Shown: in pieces, positions 48,527 to 57,751 of the stretch
Position numbering within the stretch: the stretch's first letter is position 1
Layout of the letters: every line of letters starts with the position of its first letter
NCBI RefSeq assembly: GCF_006716265.1
Contig: NZ_VFOS01000001.1
Coordinates: forward strand, 1,612,001 to 1,676,000
DNA length: 64,000 nt
Reading direction: 5' to 3'
Source: Rarobacter faecitabidus
GTDB taxonomy: Bacteria; Actinomycetota; Actinomycetes; Actinomycetales; Cellulomonadaceae
Position numbers and translations under genes: made by a program
The notes under the pieces: model-generated
Seen by the model: the letters and a program-made list of their open reading frames with translations, nothing else
What the model was told of the DNA's origin: nothing
Database searches by the model: none

Positions 48527-50175
48527 ATTCGCTCCGGGGCGCTGACGCCGAGCAGATCGAGACCATTGGCCAGGACCTGGCCGACAGCATCATTGAGCCA
48601 CAGCCTCGTGCGGTGCGTGTCGGTGACCTCCTCCTGCCCCTGCGGGGTGACGCGGCAGACGTCGTACCACTTGTGATAAGCGCTGGCGAGTTCCTCGAGG
48701 TAGCGGGCGATGCGGTGCGGCTCGCGCAGCTGCGCGGCATTCGCAACGATTCTCGGGTAGTCCGCGAGAAGGGCAAGCAGCGTCGCCTCCGTGCTGTCCG
48801 CTAGGAGCGACGCGTCGAACCCGTCGACACGGGCCACTGCGAGGTCGGCGGCGTTGCGCGCCACCGAGGCGGTGCGGGCGTGAGCGTACTGCACGTAGAA
48901 CACCGGGTTGTCATTGGACTTCTTGCGCAGTTCCTCGCCGTCCAGGGACAGCGGGGTATCCGCGGGGTAACGCTCGAGCGAGTAGCGGATCGCGTCTGTG
49001 CCGATCCAGTCGATCAGGTCGGCCAGTTCGATGATGTTTCCCGCGCGCTTGGATAACTTGGCGCCCCCGACCGAGACGAGTTGGCCGATCAGGATCTCGA
49101 TGTTGACGCCTGGGTCATCGCCGGCGCACGCGGCGATCGCCTTGAGGCGCCCCACGTATCCATGATGGTCCGCCCCAAGCAGGTAGATCTTCTCCGTATA
49201 GCCCCGGTCCTTCTTCGACAGGTAGTACGCGGCGTCCGCGGCGAAGTACGTCGGCGATCCGTCCGCCTTGATCAGCACGCGGTCCTTGTCGTCGCCGAAC
49301 GTGGTCGTTCGCAACCAGACCGCCCCACCCTCGTCGTAGACGTGACCCTGATCGCGCAGGCGCTGCACCGCGCTGGCGACGGCACCCGATCCGTGCAGAG
49401 TCCGCTCCGAGAACCACTCGTCGAAGTGCACGCCGAACTCCTGGAGCACGTCGCGGATCTCCGCGAGCTGCAGGCGGTAGCCCGCCTCCCGCGCCTGGTC
49501 GATGGCCTCCTCGCGCGGCAGGGTGGCTATGGACGAGTCCTCCGCCGCGACCTTGCTCGCCAACTCCGCGACGTAGGCGCCGTTGTAGCCGCCCTCGGGC
49601 ACGTCGGCGCCGGTGATGCGCGCGACGATGGATTCGCCGAATTTGTCCATCTGGCTACCCGCGTCGTTGATGTAGTACTCGGCGGTGACGTCTGCCCCCG
49701 CGGCGCGCAGCAGGCGGACGAGCGAGTCGCCCAGGGCAGCCCAGCGCGTGTGGCCGATGTGCAGCGGCCCCGTGGGGTTAGCTGAGACGTATTCGAGGTT
49801 GATGACGTGGCCCTGCAGGGAGTGCCCGCGTCCGAAGTCGGGCCCGCGCTGCACGATCGTACGGGCCAGTTCGCCGGCGGCCGCGGCGTCAAGCGTGATG
49901 TTCAAGAATCCTGGTCCGGCCACCTCTGCCTTCGCAACGGACGGCAATTGACGCAGCTGTGCGGCGATCTCATCGGCAATCGCGCGGGGGGCAAGACCGA
50001 CGCGGCGGCCCAGTTGAAGGGCGATGTTGGTGGACCAGTCGCCGTGTTCGCGTTGCTTGGGGCGCTGGAGTTGAATGCGCTCAGGCAGCGATTCGGCGTC
50101 TACAGTGTCTGATAGGGCGGCAAGCGCCGCCTGGAGCGCGTCACGTACCGCGCGGGAGAGTTCCTCGGGAGTCAC
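48523..50175 (-). CDS. argS: arginyl-tRNA synthetase
   Basis: 550 residues from the GTG at 50175 (VTPEELSRAVRD), just after gggcgg; the frame runs upstream but lacks homology and crosses the divergent regulator. Class I synthetase with SANPTGPLHIGHTRWAALGD (HIGH motif) and, in place of KMSKS, the region KLSKRAGNIIELADLID. The C-terminal DALR domain ends NAVGQ-type helix and LLGVSAPERM. Leads the argS-lysA operon. Confidence 0.95.
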   Translation of the reverse strand: MTPEELSRAVRDALQAALAALSDTVDAESLPERIQLQRPKQREHGDWSTNIALQLGRRVGLAPRAIADEIAAQLRQLPSVAKAEVAGPGFLNITLDAAAAGELARTIVQRGPDFGRGHSLQGHVINLEYVSANPTGPLHIGHTRWAALGDSLVRLLRAAGADVTAEYYINDAGSQMDKFGESIVARITGADVPEGGYNGAYVAELASKVAAEDSSIATLPREEAIDQAREAGYRLQLAEIRDVLQEFGVHFDEWFSERTLHGSGAVASAVQRLRDQGHVYDEGGAVWLRTTTFGDDKDRVLIKADGSPTYFAADAAYYLSKKDRGYTEKIYLLGADHHGYVGRLKAIAACAGDDPGVNIEILIGQLVSVGGAKLSKRAGNIIELADLIDWIGTDAIRYSLERYPADTPLSLDGEELRKKSNDNPVFYVQYAHARTASVARNAADLAVARVDGFDASLLADSTEATLLALLADYPRIVANAAQLREPHRIARYLEELASAYHKWYDVCRVTPQGQEEVTDTHRTRLWLNDAVGQVLANGLDLLGVSAPERM

Positions 50176-50230
50176 CCGCCCATGGTACTCGCCAGGACGC
50201 ACCGCTCGGACGGGATAAGAGGAGACTCCG

Positions 50231-50974
50231 ATGTCAGCTGGAGGAGCAACGCATTCTCCGCGAGCAGTACACGCCGTGACGACGATGCGCGGCATGATCG
50301 CCGATGGCGTGTGGCCCGTTGGCAGCCGCATCCCGACGGAAACCGAGCTGACGGAATTGCTCGGGCTCGGGCGTAACACCGTTCGCGAGGCCGTTCAATC
50401 TCTCGTGCATGCGGGCCTGCTGCTGAAGCGGCAGGGGTCGGGCACGTACGTCATCAGCAAGGACGAGCTCTCCGCCGCGCTCAATCGGCGCATCGGCGGA
50501 GCCGAATACCTCGAGTCGCTAGAGGTACGCCGCGCAATCGAGGTCGAGGCCGTGTGGCTGGCGGCTCAGCGCCACACAGACGAGGACGCCGAAACGCTGC
50601 GAAGCATCGAACGTCGCCGCCGCGCCACGCTGGCCGCAGTGGTTCCCGGCGAGACGATCGCAACGGAGGAACTCGTCGAGTCCGACGTCGCCCTGCACCG
50701 GGCGCTCGTCGCCGCTTCGCACAACTCGCTGCTGGCGTCGATATACGAAAACCTCGTCGATGCCATTCAGGCCAACGTGCAGGCGAGCCTCGATGTGGCG
50801 CTCCAGTCCCCCAGCCAGGTCGAGAACGTGCAGCACGATCACGATGAGCTGGTCGACGCGGTGCTGCGCCGCGACGGCTTCGGCGCGATCAACGCCATCC
50901 ACCACGTCTTTCAGGCGTTCTTCGACGCACCGAGCCGCCCGGTGGTCGGACAGGACAATTCCGGGCGGGTCTGA
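50231..50974 (+). CDS. GntR-family (FadR/FCD) transcription regulator
   Basis: 247 residues with agagga before the ATG. The N-terminal winged helix reads IADGVWPVGSRIPTETELTE, then LGLGRNTVREAVQSLVHAGL and KRQGSGTYV, the FadR pattern. The C-terminal helical FCD domain contains DVALHRALVAASHN and a conserved His/Asp/Glu set (HDHDELVDAVLRRD, INAIHHVFQAFF) that usually holds a metal and a carboxylate ligand. It is divergent from argS, with a 55-base gap, but its target is unknown and may be itself. Confidence 0.88.
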   Translation: MSAGGATHSPRAVHAVTTMRGMIADGVWPVGSRIPTETELTELLGLGRNTVREAVQSLVHAGLLLKRQGSGTYVISKDELSAALNRRIGGAEYLESLEVRRAIEVEAVWLAAQRHTDEDAETLRSIERRRRATLAAVVPGETIATEELVESDVALHRALVAASHNSLLASIYENLVDAIQANVQASLDVALQSPSQVENVQHDHDELVDAVLRRDGFGAINAIHHVFQAFFDAPSRPVVGQDNSGRV

Positions 50975-51060
50975 AATCGGGCTCGCAGGTCGAGGCAAGA
51001 TGCGCCGCGCCTGCGATGCCTGATAGGCTCATTCACCGTGCGAGGGCACTTTTCCTCGCT

Positions 51061-51133
51061 GCGCGCCCGTAGCTCAGTGGATAGAGCGTCTGCCTCCGGA
51101 GCAGAAGGTCGGGGGTTCGAGTCCCTTCGGGCG
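51061..51133 (+). tRNA. tRNA-Arg (anticodon CCG)
   Basis: 73 bases fold into a complete cloverleaf: acceptor gcgcccg/cgggcgc, D-arm gctc/gagc, anticodon stem tctgc/gcaga with loop ctccgga (CCG anticodon, reads CGG), and T-arm with ttcgagt. CCA is not encoded. No integrase or duplicated 3' end is nearby. Confidence 0.96.
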
Positions 51134-51270
51134 CACACTCAATCGGCGATCAGGCGCCTCGCGCGAGACCGTGGTCACCGATCCGACAGCCACTCGTTAG
51201 TGGGCCGCCGACCTGTGGTTCCGGCGCCTCGAGGGGGCCGCGGTCTCGGCGCCGCGCAGCGGTGACGCTT

Positions 51271-52689
51271 TTACCGCGTGCAGCCGCCACTGACGGCGGC
51301 TGCGGCCGCGTCCATTGCCTTGCGTGCGGCGGTTCGCTTGGCCCCCTTGACACCGTTCACGAGGATAGAGAACGCCTTGAGCCTGCCGTCGCCTCCCACG
51401 GTGTAACCGGACAGCGCGATCTCGTAGTCCAGCGTGCCGGTCTTCGCCACGATGAGCCCCGCCGCGCACTTTGACTCCGAGGAGGAGAAACGCCCGTAGC
51501 CGCTCCAGAGCGTGCCGGTGCGCCCGGCCAGGGGCAGCGAATTGGCGGTGTAGAGAATCGTCCGCAGCGGCAACTCGTCGGGGTTGGCCGCCGCCCTGAG
51601 AGTGCGCGTGAGGAACGCCGTCGTCATCCTGTTCCGGGGCGAGAGCCCGCTACCGTCAACCTGGCTGAGTCCCGCCAGGGAAACCCCGAGCTTGCGAAGC
51701 GTCTTCGCCGTGGCCTTCACACCGCCCGCGAACGTTCCCTTGTACCCGGCCGCGAGCGCGACGTGCCGGTGAAGCACCTCGGCGACCTGGTTGTCGGAGT
51801 TCGTGAGCATTCGCCGCACGAGCGCCTCCGTCGTCTCGGACTGGACCGATCCCGTCACGCTGGCGGACTTAGGCGCCTTACGCTTTCCCTTGTACTCCGC
51901 CTTAGTGGCCTTGCCGAGCGCCTTTCCCAGGTACTTGGTGAAGACGGTCGCGGCCGATTTCGCCGAGTCCGCTGAGCGAACCTCCACGCGCGCCGTGCCC
52001 CGGATGGGCTGGATAGTGGCGAGGTTGTAGCCCCCCTTGCGCCAGGTTTTGTGCTTGGCCGGTCCGGAGAAGATCGTGTCGTCCAGGCGGACCGTCACCT
52101 TCTTCGGCGCGCCGCCCGTCTTCTGCTTCATCGCCGTGGCGGTCTGCCGGGCCAGCGATTTCAGCTTTGTGTTCGTCATGCGCGGGTCGCCGCCGGAGAC
52201 GAAGTAGACGGTCGCACTCTTGCCGCTACGGCGGATTGTCGTCTGGAACGTGCGCTGAGTTCCCAGCCTCTCGAGTGCCGTGATGGCGGTCAGGATCTTG
52301 GTGTTGGAGGCGACCGTGCGCGCTTTGCCCGGTTTGCGGTCGTAGACCACCTGCCCGGTGGCGACATCGATGACGCGAATGGACGAGGCCGCCCCGAGCT
52401 TCCCTGCCCTGACGATCTTCGTCAGCTTGGCGCTGACCTTGGCCTTATTATTCGCGAGCGCGAGTTTCGAATCGAGGTAGCCACGGTACGCCTCGTCCTG
52501 GGCAAGCCATTCGGGCTGGCCGGTCGGCGACGACGGGTTGGCCATGGCCGCCGGCGGAACGGCGAGCTGGCGCGCCACAGCGGCGTCTTGCAGGGTCCAG
52601 ATCGGCGCAGCAGCGTTCGCGACCGGCCCGACGAGGGCGGTCGCGACGAGAAACACTGATAAAGCAAGGAGGCCGATCAGCCTGCGCAC
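51271..52689 (-). CDS. dacB: D-alanyl-D-alanine carboxypeptidase/endopeptidase (PBP4, S13 family)
   Basis: 472 residues from the GTG at 52689 (VRRLIGLLAL), which gives a clear signal peptide ending at VANAAAP; upstream starts add a non-hydrophobic leader and the ribosome site is weak. Serine peptidase that trims peptidoglycan stem peptides. The active-site motif ASNTK carries Ser128 and Lys131, then NSDNQVAEVL (SDN) and VAKTGTLDY (KTG). The domain between the SxxK and SDN motifs is Lys-rich. Ends CAAGLIVAKTGT...SGGCTR with a Cys pair that could form a disulfide. Confidence 0.9.
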   Translation of the reverse strand: MRRLIGLLALSVFLVATALVGPVANAAAPIWTLQDAAVARQLAVPPAAMANPSSPTGQPEWLAQDEAYRGYLDSKLALANNKAKVSAKLTKIVRAGKLGAASSIRVIDVATGQVVYDRKPGKARTVASNTKILTAITALERLGTQRTFQTTIRRSGKSATVYFVSGGDPRMTNTKLKSLARQTATAMKQKTGGAPKKVTVRLDDTIFSGPAKHKTWRKGGYNLATIQPIRGTARVEVRSADSAKSAATVFTKYLGKALGKATKAEYKGKRKAPKSASVTGSVQSETTEALVRRMLTNSDNQVAEVLHRHVALAAGYKGTFAGGVKATAKTLRKLGVSLAGLSQVDGSGLSPRNRMTTAFLTRTLRAAANPDELPLRTILYTANSLPLAGRTGTLWSGYGRFSSSESKCAAGLIVAKTGTLDYEIALSGYTVGGDGRLKAFSILVNGVKGAKRTAARKAMDAAAAAVSGGCTR

Positions 52690-52869
52690 GCCTTCGATCG
52701 TATCGTTCCGCCGAATTCCCGGCAGCCATTGAGCAAAAGCCCGCGCGCCGATCCCTAGTGACACGCGCCGTCCGGTATGACAGCATTGCTGCACAAGTGC
52801 GGTGGTTCGCCGATCGCACGATGTCTTGCAGACCTACCGGCGGTCTAGCCGGCGTAAGGACGGTACGCC

Positions 52870-53628
52870 ATGAGCCCTAGGCCAGGCGCTACAACACCGC
52901 CCGCGACATGGTCCGTGAACTACTGGGGCACGACCATGCAGGGAAGTCATCGGAATTACCACGAGGATGCGATCGTCGTGGGCGGCACTATCGCGCTCAC
53001 TGACGGCGCGACCCTCGCGGGGACCTACTGGATGGCCGACGAGGACTGGTTACTGCTCGCCGTGATCGACGGAATCGGCGGGCACGCGGGCGGCGTCGAC
53101 GCGGCATTCGTCGCTGCGGGCGAGATGATCCGCATCGCGGCTCCGCGCACCAACTGGGCCGAGGCCATCGAGTACGCCTCTGATCGCGTCGCCGCCGCGG
53201 GCAAAGCCTGGGGAACCGAACGCATGGGCGCCACGGTCGCCGGACTCGTGCTGTCCAGAACCCACGCCACTTCGATCAATCTGGGCGATTGTCGTTCCTA
53301 TCAGGTGGCCGAGGGCCGGATCGAGCTGCTGAGCACCGACGATCACGAACCGCAGGGATCGCTGACGGTGGTCACGCAGCACCTCGGCGGCGTCCCCCGG
53401 GTACTCGACCCGCACCGGTTCACCCTCGAACACGGCGAGACCGGACGCGCCCGCTACCTCGTGTGCTCGGACGGGCTGCACCGGGCCGTGCCGCCGGGAA
53501 AGATCCGCAGCATCCTGCAGCGCGAGCGGACAGCGCTCGAAGCCCACGACGCGCTGATCACCGTCGCGCAAGACTACGACACGGACGACAACTACTCGCT
53601 CATAGTCGCCGACGTCGGTCCTGCATAG
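52870..53628 (+). CDS. PP2C-family serine/threonine phosphatase
   Basis: 252 residues, cytoplasmic, no membrane helix. Metal-site motifs are complete: SHRNYHEDA (11 of the PP2C set), AVIDGIGGHAGG, RMGATVAGLVL, NLGDCRSYQV, LVCSDGLHRA and DDNYSLIVAD. It differs from the mycobacterial PstP, which has a membrane helix. It would dephosphorylate Ser/Thr phosphoproteins, but no kinase is nearby. Divergent from dacB. Confidence 0.88.
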   Translation: MSPRPGATTPPATWSVNYWGTTMQGSHRNYHEDAIVVGGTIALTDGATLAGTYWMADEDWLLLAVIDGIGGHAGGVDAAFVAAGEMIRIAAPRTNWAEAIEYASDRVAAAGKAWGTERMGATVAGLVLSRTHATSINLGDCRSYQVAEGRIELLSTDDHEPQGSLTVVTQHLGGVPRVLDPHRFTLEHGETGRARYLVCSDGLHRAVPPGKIRSILQRERTALEAHDALITVAQDYDTDDNYSLIVADVGPA

Positions 53629-53803
53629 GCGGCTGCGGCCAGCCCCTAGCGAACCGGCCGTACGGTTCGCCCCCAGATTCGACCCTAGTTTTCGCCGAAT
53701 CCCATTTGGGACCCTCCGCGCCCGGATTAGCCTGAACGCATGCCACTAGGCATTTCGTCCCTTGACCGGCCTGCGGGCCGCATTAAATTTCCGGAGGAAC
53801 ATC

Positions 53804-54613
53804 ATGTTCGGTCGCAAGAAGATCGCTGTCGCACTGGGCGCCGCACTCCTCGTTCTGACTCTCGGTGCGCAGACGGCAGCGAACGCCGCCACGACGGTGA
53901 ACGAGAACGAGACCAAGCTTTCAGATGACACCGCGCTGTCGGTCTGGGCGAAGTACGGCACCAAGACGGACGGCATCACCCTGAACACTCCCTACTTCGA
54001 CAAGAAGGTCGCCGGCATCCACGGCAACACCGTCAAGAACAAGGCCACCTCGGTCTTCGTGGCGAACTCGTCCAGCGCCACGCCCTACTCCGTGCGCACG
54101 ATGGCGTCCAAGACGTCCAAGTCGGGCATCAAGTGGACGTACAAGACCAAGTACCTGCCCGCCGGCGTCAAGAAGTACAAGGTCAAGTCCGGAACGGGCA
54201 CCTCGACGTGGGGCAACACGGGTTCGCAATCAGCGTCGACGATCACGCTGTCGAACGGCCGCATCGCCAAGTCCTCCTACAAGGCCAAGACGAACAACAA
54301 GGCCAACGGATCCAACACCACCGGCTCCTTCTCGGTCCTCAAGGGCAAGAAGACGCTCCTCAAGGCGTCCTGGAAGACGCTCGAGGCGAGTAAGGACGAC
54401 GGCAGCATGAAGGTGACCGGAACCGTCACGGTCACCAAGAACGGCAAGACCAAGACCACCAAGGTCAACTACTCCTACGGTTGGAACTCCTCTTACACCA
54501 AGAAGAAGGTTGCGAAGGGCGGCCAGGGAAGCGCGCTCCACCTCAAGCTGGTCGAACGCAGCAATGCCGTCAACAACGCCCTCCTGGCCGGAAGCGTGAA
54601 GACGAGCCTGTGA
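53804..54613 (+). CDS. small secreted Lys/Thr/Ser-rich protein of unknown function
   Basis: 269 residues from the ATG at 53804, six bases after ccggagga; an upstream ATG lacks this site. Signal peptide ends near ANAATTV. The mature protein is basic and beta-rich, with WAKYGTKTDGITLNTP, IKWTYKTKYLPAG, SYKAKTNNKANGSNTTGSFS and KVNYSYGWNSSYTKKK. No Cys and no anchor. It does not closely match the Ig-like Lys tails of the other exported proteins but has similar composition. Followed by a strong terminator, so it is probably monocistronic. I do not recognise the family. Confidence 0.65.
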   Translation: MFGRKKIAVALGAALLVLTLGAQTAANAATTVNENETKLSDDTALSVWAKYGTKTDGITLNTPYFDKKVAGIHGNTVKNKATSVFVANSSSATPYSVRTMASKTSKSGIKWTYKTKYLPAGVKKYKVKSGTGTSTWGNTGSQSASTITLSNGRIAKSSYKAKTNNKANGSNTTGSFSVLKGKKTLLKASWKTLEASKDDGSMKVTGTVTVTKNGKTKTTKVNYSYGWNSSYTKKKVAKGGQGSALHLKLVERSNAVNNALLAGSVKTSL

Positions 54614-54647
54614 TCTGAATCTAGTCAGATTCCGGCAAGACCGGAAC

Positions 54648-54688
54648 CTGTGGGGGCGTGCCGCGCAATCGTCGGCGCGCCCCCACAG
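54648..54688 (+). terminator. intrinsic terminator after the secreted Lys/Thr-rich gene
   Basis: An 11-bp perfect stem ctgtgggggcg / cgcccccacag with further pairing inside (tgccg / cggcg-type) around a 9-base loop. It lies about 35 bases after the stop. Confidence 0.75.
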
Positions 54689-54792
54689 CCGTGCGCGATG
54701 CCGTCAGCACGCGAGGGCGACGTGAATAAAACGGACACTCCTGGGCGTTACCCTTAGTGAAGAGCCATACGCACCCCCAAGGAGCCCGTTCC

Positions 54793-56658
54793 ATGCCCCG
54801 CCCCCTGCGTTCTAAGACGTCCACCCACGGCCGTAACATGGCCGGTGCCCGCGCACTGTGGCGCGCCACCGGCATGGGCGACGACGACTTCGGGAAGCCG
54901 ATCATCGCGATCGCCAACTCCTACACCCAGTTCGTCCCCGGCCACGTCCACCTCAAGGACATGGGCGACCTCGTCGCGAGCGCGGTACGCGAGGCGGGCG
55001 GTGTCGCCAAGGAATTCAACACGATCGCCGTCGATGACGGGATCGCCATGGGCCACGCTGGCATGCTCTACTCGCTGCCGAGCCGCGACCTCATCGCTGA
55101 TTCCGTGGAGTACATGGTGAACGCGCACTGCGCGGATGCCCTCGTGTGCATCTCCAACTGCGACAAGATCACCCCTGGAATGCTCAATGCCGCCCTGCGT
55201 CTCAACATCCCCGTTGTTTTCGTCTCCGGCGGGCCGATGGAAGCAGGCAAGGCCGTCATCGTCAATGGCGTCGCCACGAGCCACCTGAACCTGATCAACG
55301 CGATCAACTCGTCGGCCGACGATGCGGTGAGCGACGACGGCCTCAGCGCCATCGAGCGCAGCGCGTGCCCCACCTGCGGCTCTTGCTCTGGAATGTTCAC
55401 CGCGAACTCGATGAACTGCCTCACCGAGGCGCTCGGGCTGTCCCTGCCCGGGAACGGATCGACCCTCGCCACGCACGCCGCCCGCAAGGAACTCTTCCTC
55501 GAGGCAGGCCGGCGCGTCGTTGACCTGTGCCACCGCTACTACGACAACGACGACACCTCGGTCCTCCCCCGCTCCATCGCCAACCGGTCGGCGTTCGCCA
55601 ACGCGATGACGCTCGATGTCGCGATGGGCGGCTCGACGAACACCGTCCTGCACATCCTCGCCGCCGCCCAGGAGGCTGGGATCGACTTCACGCTCGAGGA
55701 CATCGACGCGATCTCCCGCCGCGTCCCCTGCCTCTCCAAGGTCGCGCCGAACCACCCGGACTACCACATGGAGGACGTGCACCGCGCTGGCGGCATCCCC
55801 GCCCTGCTCGGCGAACTCAACCGGGCAGGCTTGCTGAGCCACGACGTCACGTCGATCCATACGGCCAATCTGCAGCAGTGGCTCGACGACTGGGACGTGC
55901 GCGGCGGCAAGGCTACCGACACTGCGCTCGAACTGTTCCACGCTGCCCCAGGCGGGGTGCGCACCACGCAGGCGTTCTCGACGTCCAACCGCTGGGATTC
56001 GCTCGACACGGACGCGACAGGCGGCTGTATCCGCGACGCCGAGCACGCCTACACCGTGGAGGGAGGCCTCGCGGTACTGCGCGGCAATCTCGCCGAGGAC
56101 GGGGCGATCATCAAGACGGCGGGCATCGACCCGGACGTGTTCCACTTCGTCGGCAAGGCGATCGTGGTCGAGTCCCAGGACGAGGCCGTCGAGAAGATCC
56201 TCAGCAAGCAGGTAGTCCCCGGTCACGTCGTGGTCGTGCGCTACGAGGGACCCGCGGGCGGCCCCGGGATGCAGGAGATGCTTTACCCGACGTCCTTCAT
56301 CAAGGGCCGCGGACTCGGAAAGGTCTGCGCGCTGATCACAGACGGCCGGTTCTCGGGCGGCTCGTCGGGCATCTCCGTGGGTCATATCTCCCCCGAGGCG
56401 GCGGCCGGAGGCACCATCGGGCTGGTGGAGGACGGCGACGAGATCGAGATCGACGTGAACACGCGCCTCATCCGCGTGAACGTGCCCGACGACGTCCTAG
56501 CCGAGCGCCGCGCCAAAATGGAGGCGTCGGAGAACCCATGGCAACCCAAGAACCGGGATCGGTACGTTTCGCCCGCACTGCAGGCATACGCCGCAATGGC
56601 GACCTCGGCCGATCGCGGTGCCGTCCGCGACGTCAGCCTTATTTCGCGTCGAAAGTAG
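54793..56658 (+). CDS. ilvD: dihydroxy-acid dehydratase
   Basis: 621 residues, ATG at 54793 with aaggag 8 bases upstream; an earlier ATG at 54757 lacks such a site. Fe-S enzyme of isoleucine, valine, leucine and pantothenate synthesis. Cluster Cys are in [11 protein letters not shown] and [11 protein letters not shown], with GGSTNTVLH and [16 protein letters not shown] also typical. The length and sequence match the E. coli-type long form. Other branched-chain genes are not in the window. Confidence 0.95.
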   Translation: MPRPLRSKTSTHGRNMAGARALWRATGMGDDDFGKPIIAIANSYTQFVPGHVHLKDMGDLVASAVREAGGVAKEFNTIAVDDGIAMGHAGMLYSLPSRDLIADSVEYMVNAHCADALVCISNCDKITPGMLNAALRLNIPVVFVSGGPMEAGKAVIVNGVATSHLNLINAINSSADDAVSDDGLSAIERSACPTCGSCSGMFTANSMNCLTEALGLSLPGNGSTLATHAARKELFLEAGRRVVDLCHRYYDNDDTSVLPRSIANRSAFANAMTLDVAMGGSTNTVLHILAAAQEAGIDFTLEDIDAISRRVPCLSKVAPNHPDYHMEDVHRAGGIPALLGELNRAGLLSHDVTSIHTANLQQWLDDWDVRGGKATDTALELFHAAPGGVRTTQAFSTSNRWDSLDTDATGGCIRDAEHAYTVEGGLAVLRGNLAEDGAIIKTAGIDPDVFHFVGKAIVVESQDEAVEKILSKQVVPGHVVVVRYEGPAGGPGMQEMLYPTSFIKGRGLGKVCALITDGRFSGGSSGISVGHISPEAAAGGTIGLVEDGDEIEIDVNTRLIRVNVPDDVLAERRAKMEASENPWQPKNRDRYVSPALQAYAAMATSADRGAVRDVSLISRRK

Positions 56659-56728
56659 CAGCCGGGCCCGTCCGGGCCGGCGGTATGGGAGAAGGGTATA
56701 GGGAAGAGTACACCCGGGCCTCATCATC

Positions 56729-57469
56729 GTGTTCGTCGTCATCGCACTTGCCATCACGGCGTTCGCACGCATGCGCGACGTGGTGACGCTGGCGGCGGCG
56801 AGCGCGATCCCGGTACTCGCCGGGTCCGTCGTGTTTCCCGAGCGCGCGACCGTGCAGTTCGCCGCTTATAGCGTGGCGATCGGCACGCTGCTGCTGCAGG
56901 GCCTGACGCTTCCATGGATGATCAGGCGCCTCGGGCTGTCCGGCGAGGAGGATCACCGAATCGACTCCCAGCAGGAGATCCGCGTGCGCGCGCAGATGGC
57001 CAAGGCCCAGGGCGAGGTCATCGACCGGGCCATCAAGCGCTGGTCTCCCCAGCTGGGTGAGGAAGATGCGACGGCCATCGCCGACACGCTCCGGGCCCGC
57101 ATGATCGCGGCTGGCGCGGCCATTGCCCAGGCCGCCCGCGACTCGCAATCCGTGTCCGACATGACCAGCACCTCGCCCGGGCCACAGCAGGTTTCGGGGG
57201 ACGAGCCCTCCGTCGCGACCGCGGCAGTCGATACGTCGCCGGATGCGACCGCGGCGGAGACGAACGCCCAGAAGCAGGCGCGCATGCGCAAGAAGCGGGC
57301 CATGATCCTGCAGGTACGGCACGATCTGCTGGGGGCACAGCGCAAGGTGCTCGCCGCCGAACGCGACAAGGGCGAGGTCAACGAGACCGTGCTGCGATCG
57401 ATGCTCCGGGAGATCGACGTCGCCGAGGAATCGCTCACGACTTCCTGGCTCACGCGGCTCACGCCCTAG
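56729..57469 (+). pseudogene. C-terminal remnant of a CPA1-type Na+/H+ antiporter
   Basis: An open frame of about 246 residues. Its start (GTG at 56729) has only a distant possible ribosome site, and an in-frame stop lies at 56699. ARMRDVVTLAAASAIPV corresponds to the late S-G-M-R-G-V-V-T-L-A-A-A motif of CPA1 exchangers. The following FPERATVQFAAYSVAIGTLL and GLTLPWMIRRLGLSGEE match the last helices, and then comes a long charged cytoplasmic tail. About the first 380 residues of the family, including all ion-binding helices, are absent. So this is a 5'-truncated gene; the remaining two-helix protein with a coiled-coil tail may be expressed or decaying. The tail has not accumulated stops. Confidence 0.6.
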
Positions 57470-57688
57470 TCGCTGGGCGGGGGCCGACGGGTGCCTCGTC
57501 CTCATTCCCGCCGCAGGCTCTCCGACACTGCACGCGAGGTCATCACCGCTCCACGGGCGCGCTCCCTCGACTACCCGCCATGTCGGACATATCCGATACC
57601 GCCCCAAACGTGGGACTAATGACACATCGCGCAAGCCTTTCGACGCCATACCGTTGTTCTTGAGATCATAAACAGAACTCAGCCCCAC

Positions 57689-57725
57689 TAATCCGATCGC
57701 CAGCCCATCGTCGGCCCTCGGATTA
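57689..57725 (+). promoter_or_regulatory. inverted repeat in the adhE leader
   Basis: Perfect 8-bp arms taatccga (57689-57696) and tcggatta (57718-57725), 21 bases apart, just upstream of the adhE ribosome site (gagagg). It could be a regulator-binding or hairpin site. A second short repeat, tcgga (57583-57587) / tccga (57592-57596), lies further up. No Rex-type box is recognised. Confidence 0.35.
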
Positions 57726-57751
57726 ACGAGAAGAAGAACGAGAGGGTAGTC

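Noticed and set aside
51061-51270. tRNA-Arg as a prophage or island attachment site
   Set aside because: No integrase gene, no direct repeat of the tRNA 3' end and ordinary chromosomal genes on both sides.
54614-54792. T-box or other amino-acid riboswitch before ilvD
   Set aside because: The leader holds a terminator belonging to the upstream gene, and no T-box core sequence or leader peptide rich in branched-chain codons is visible.
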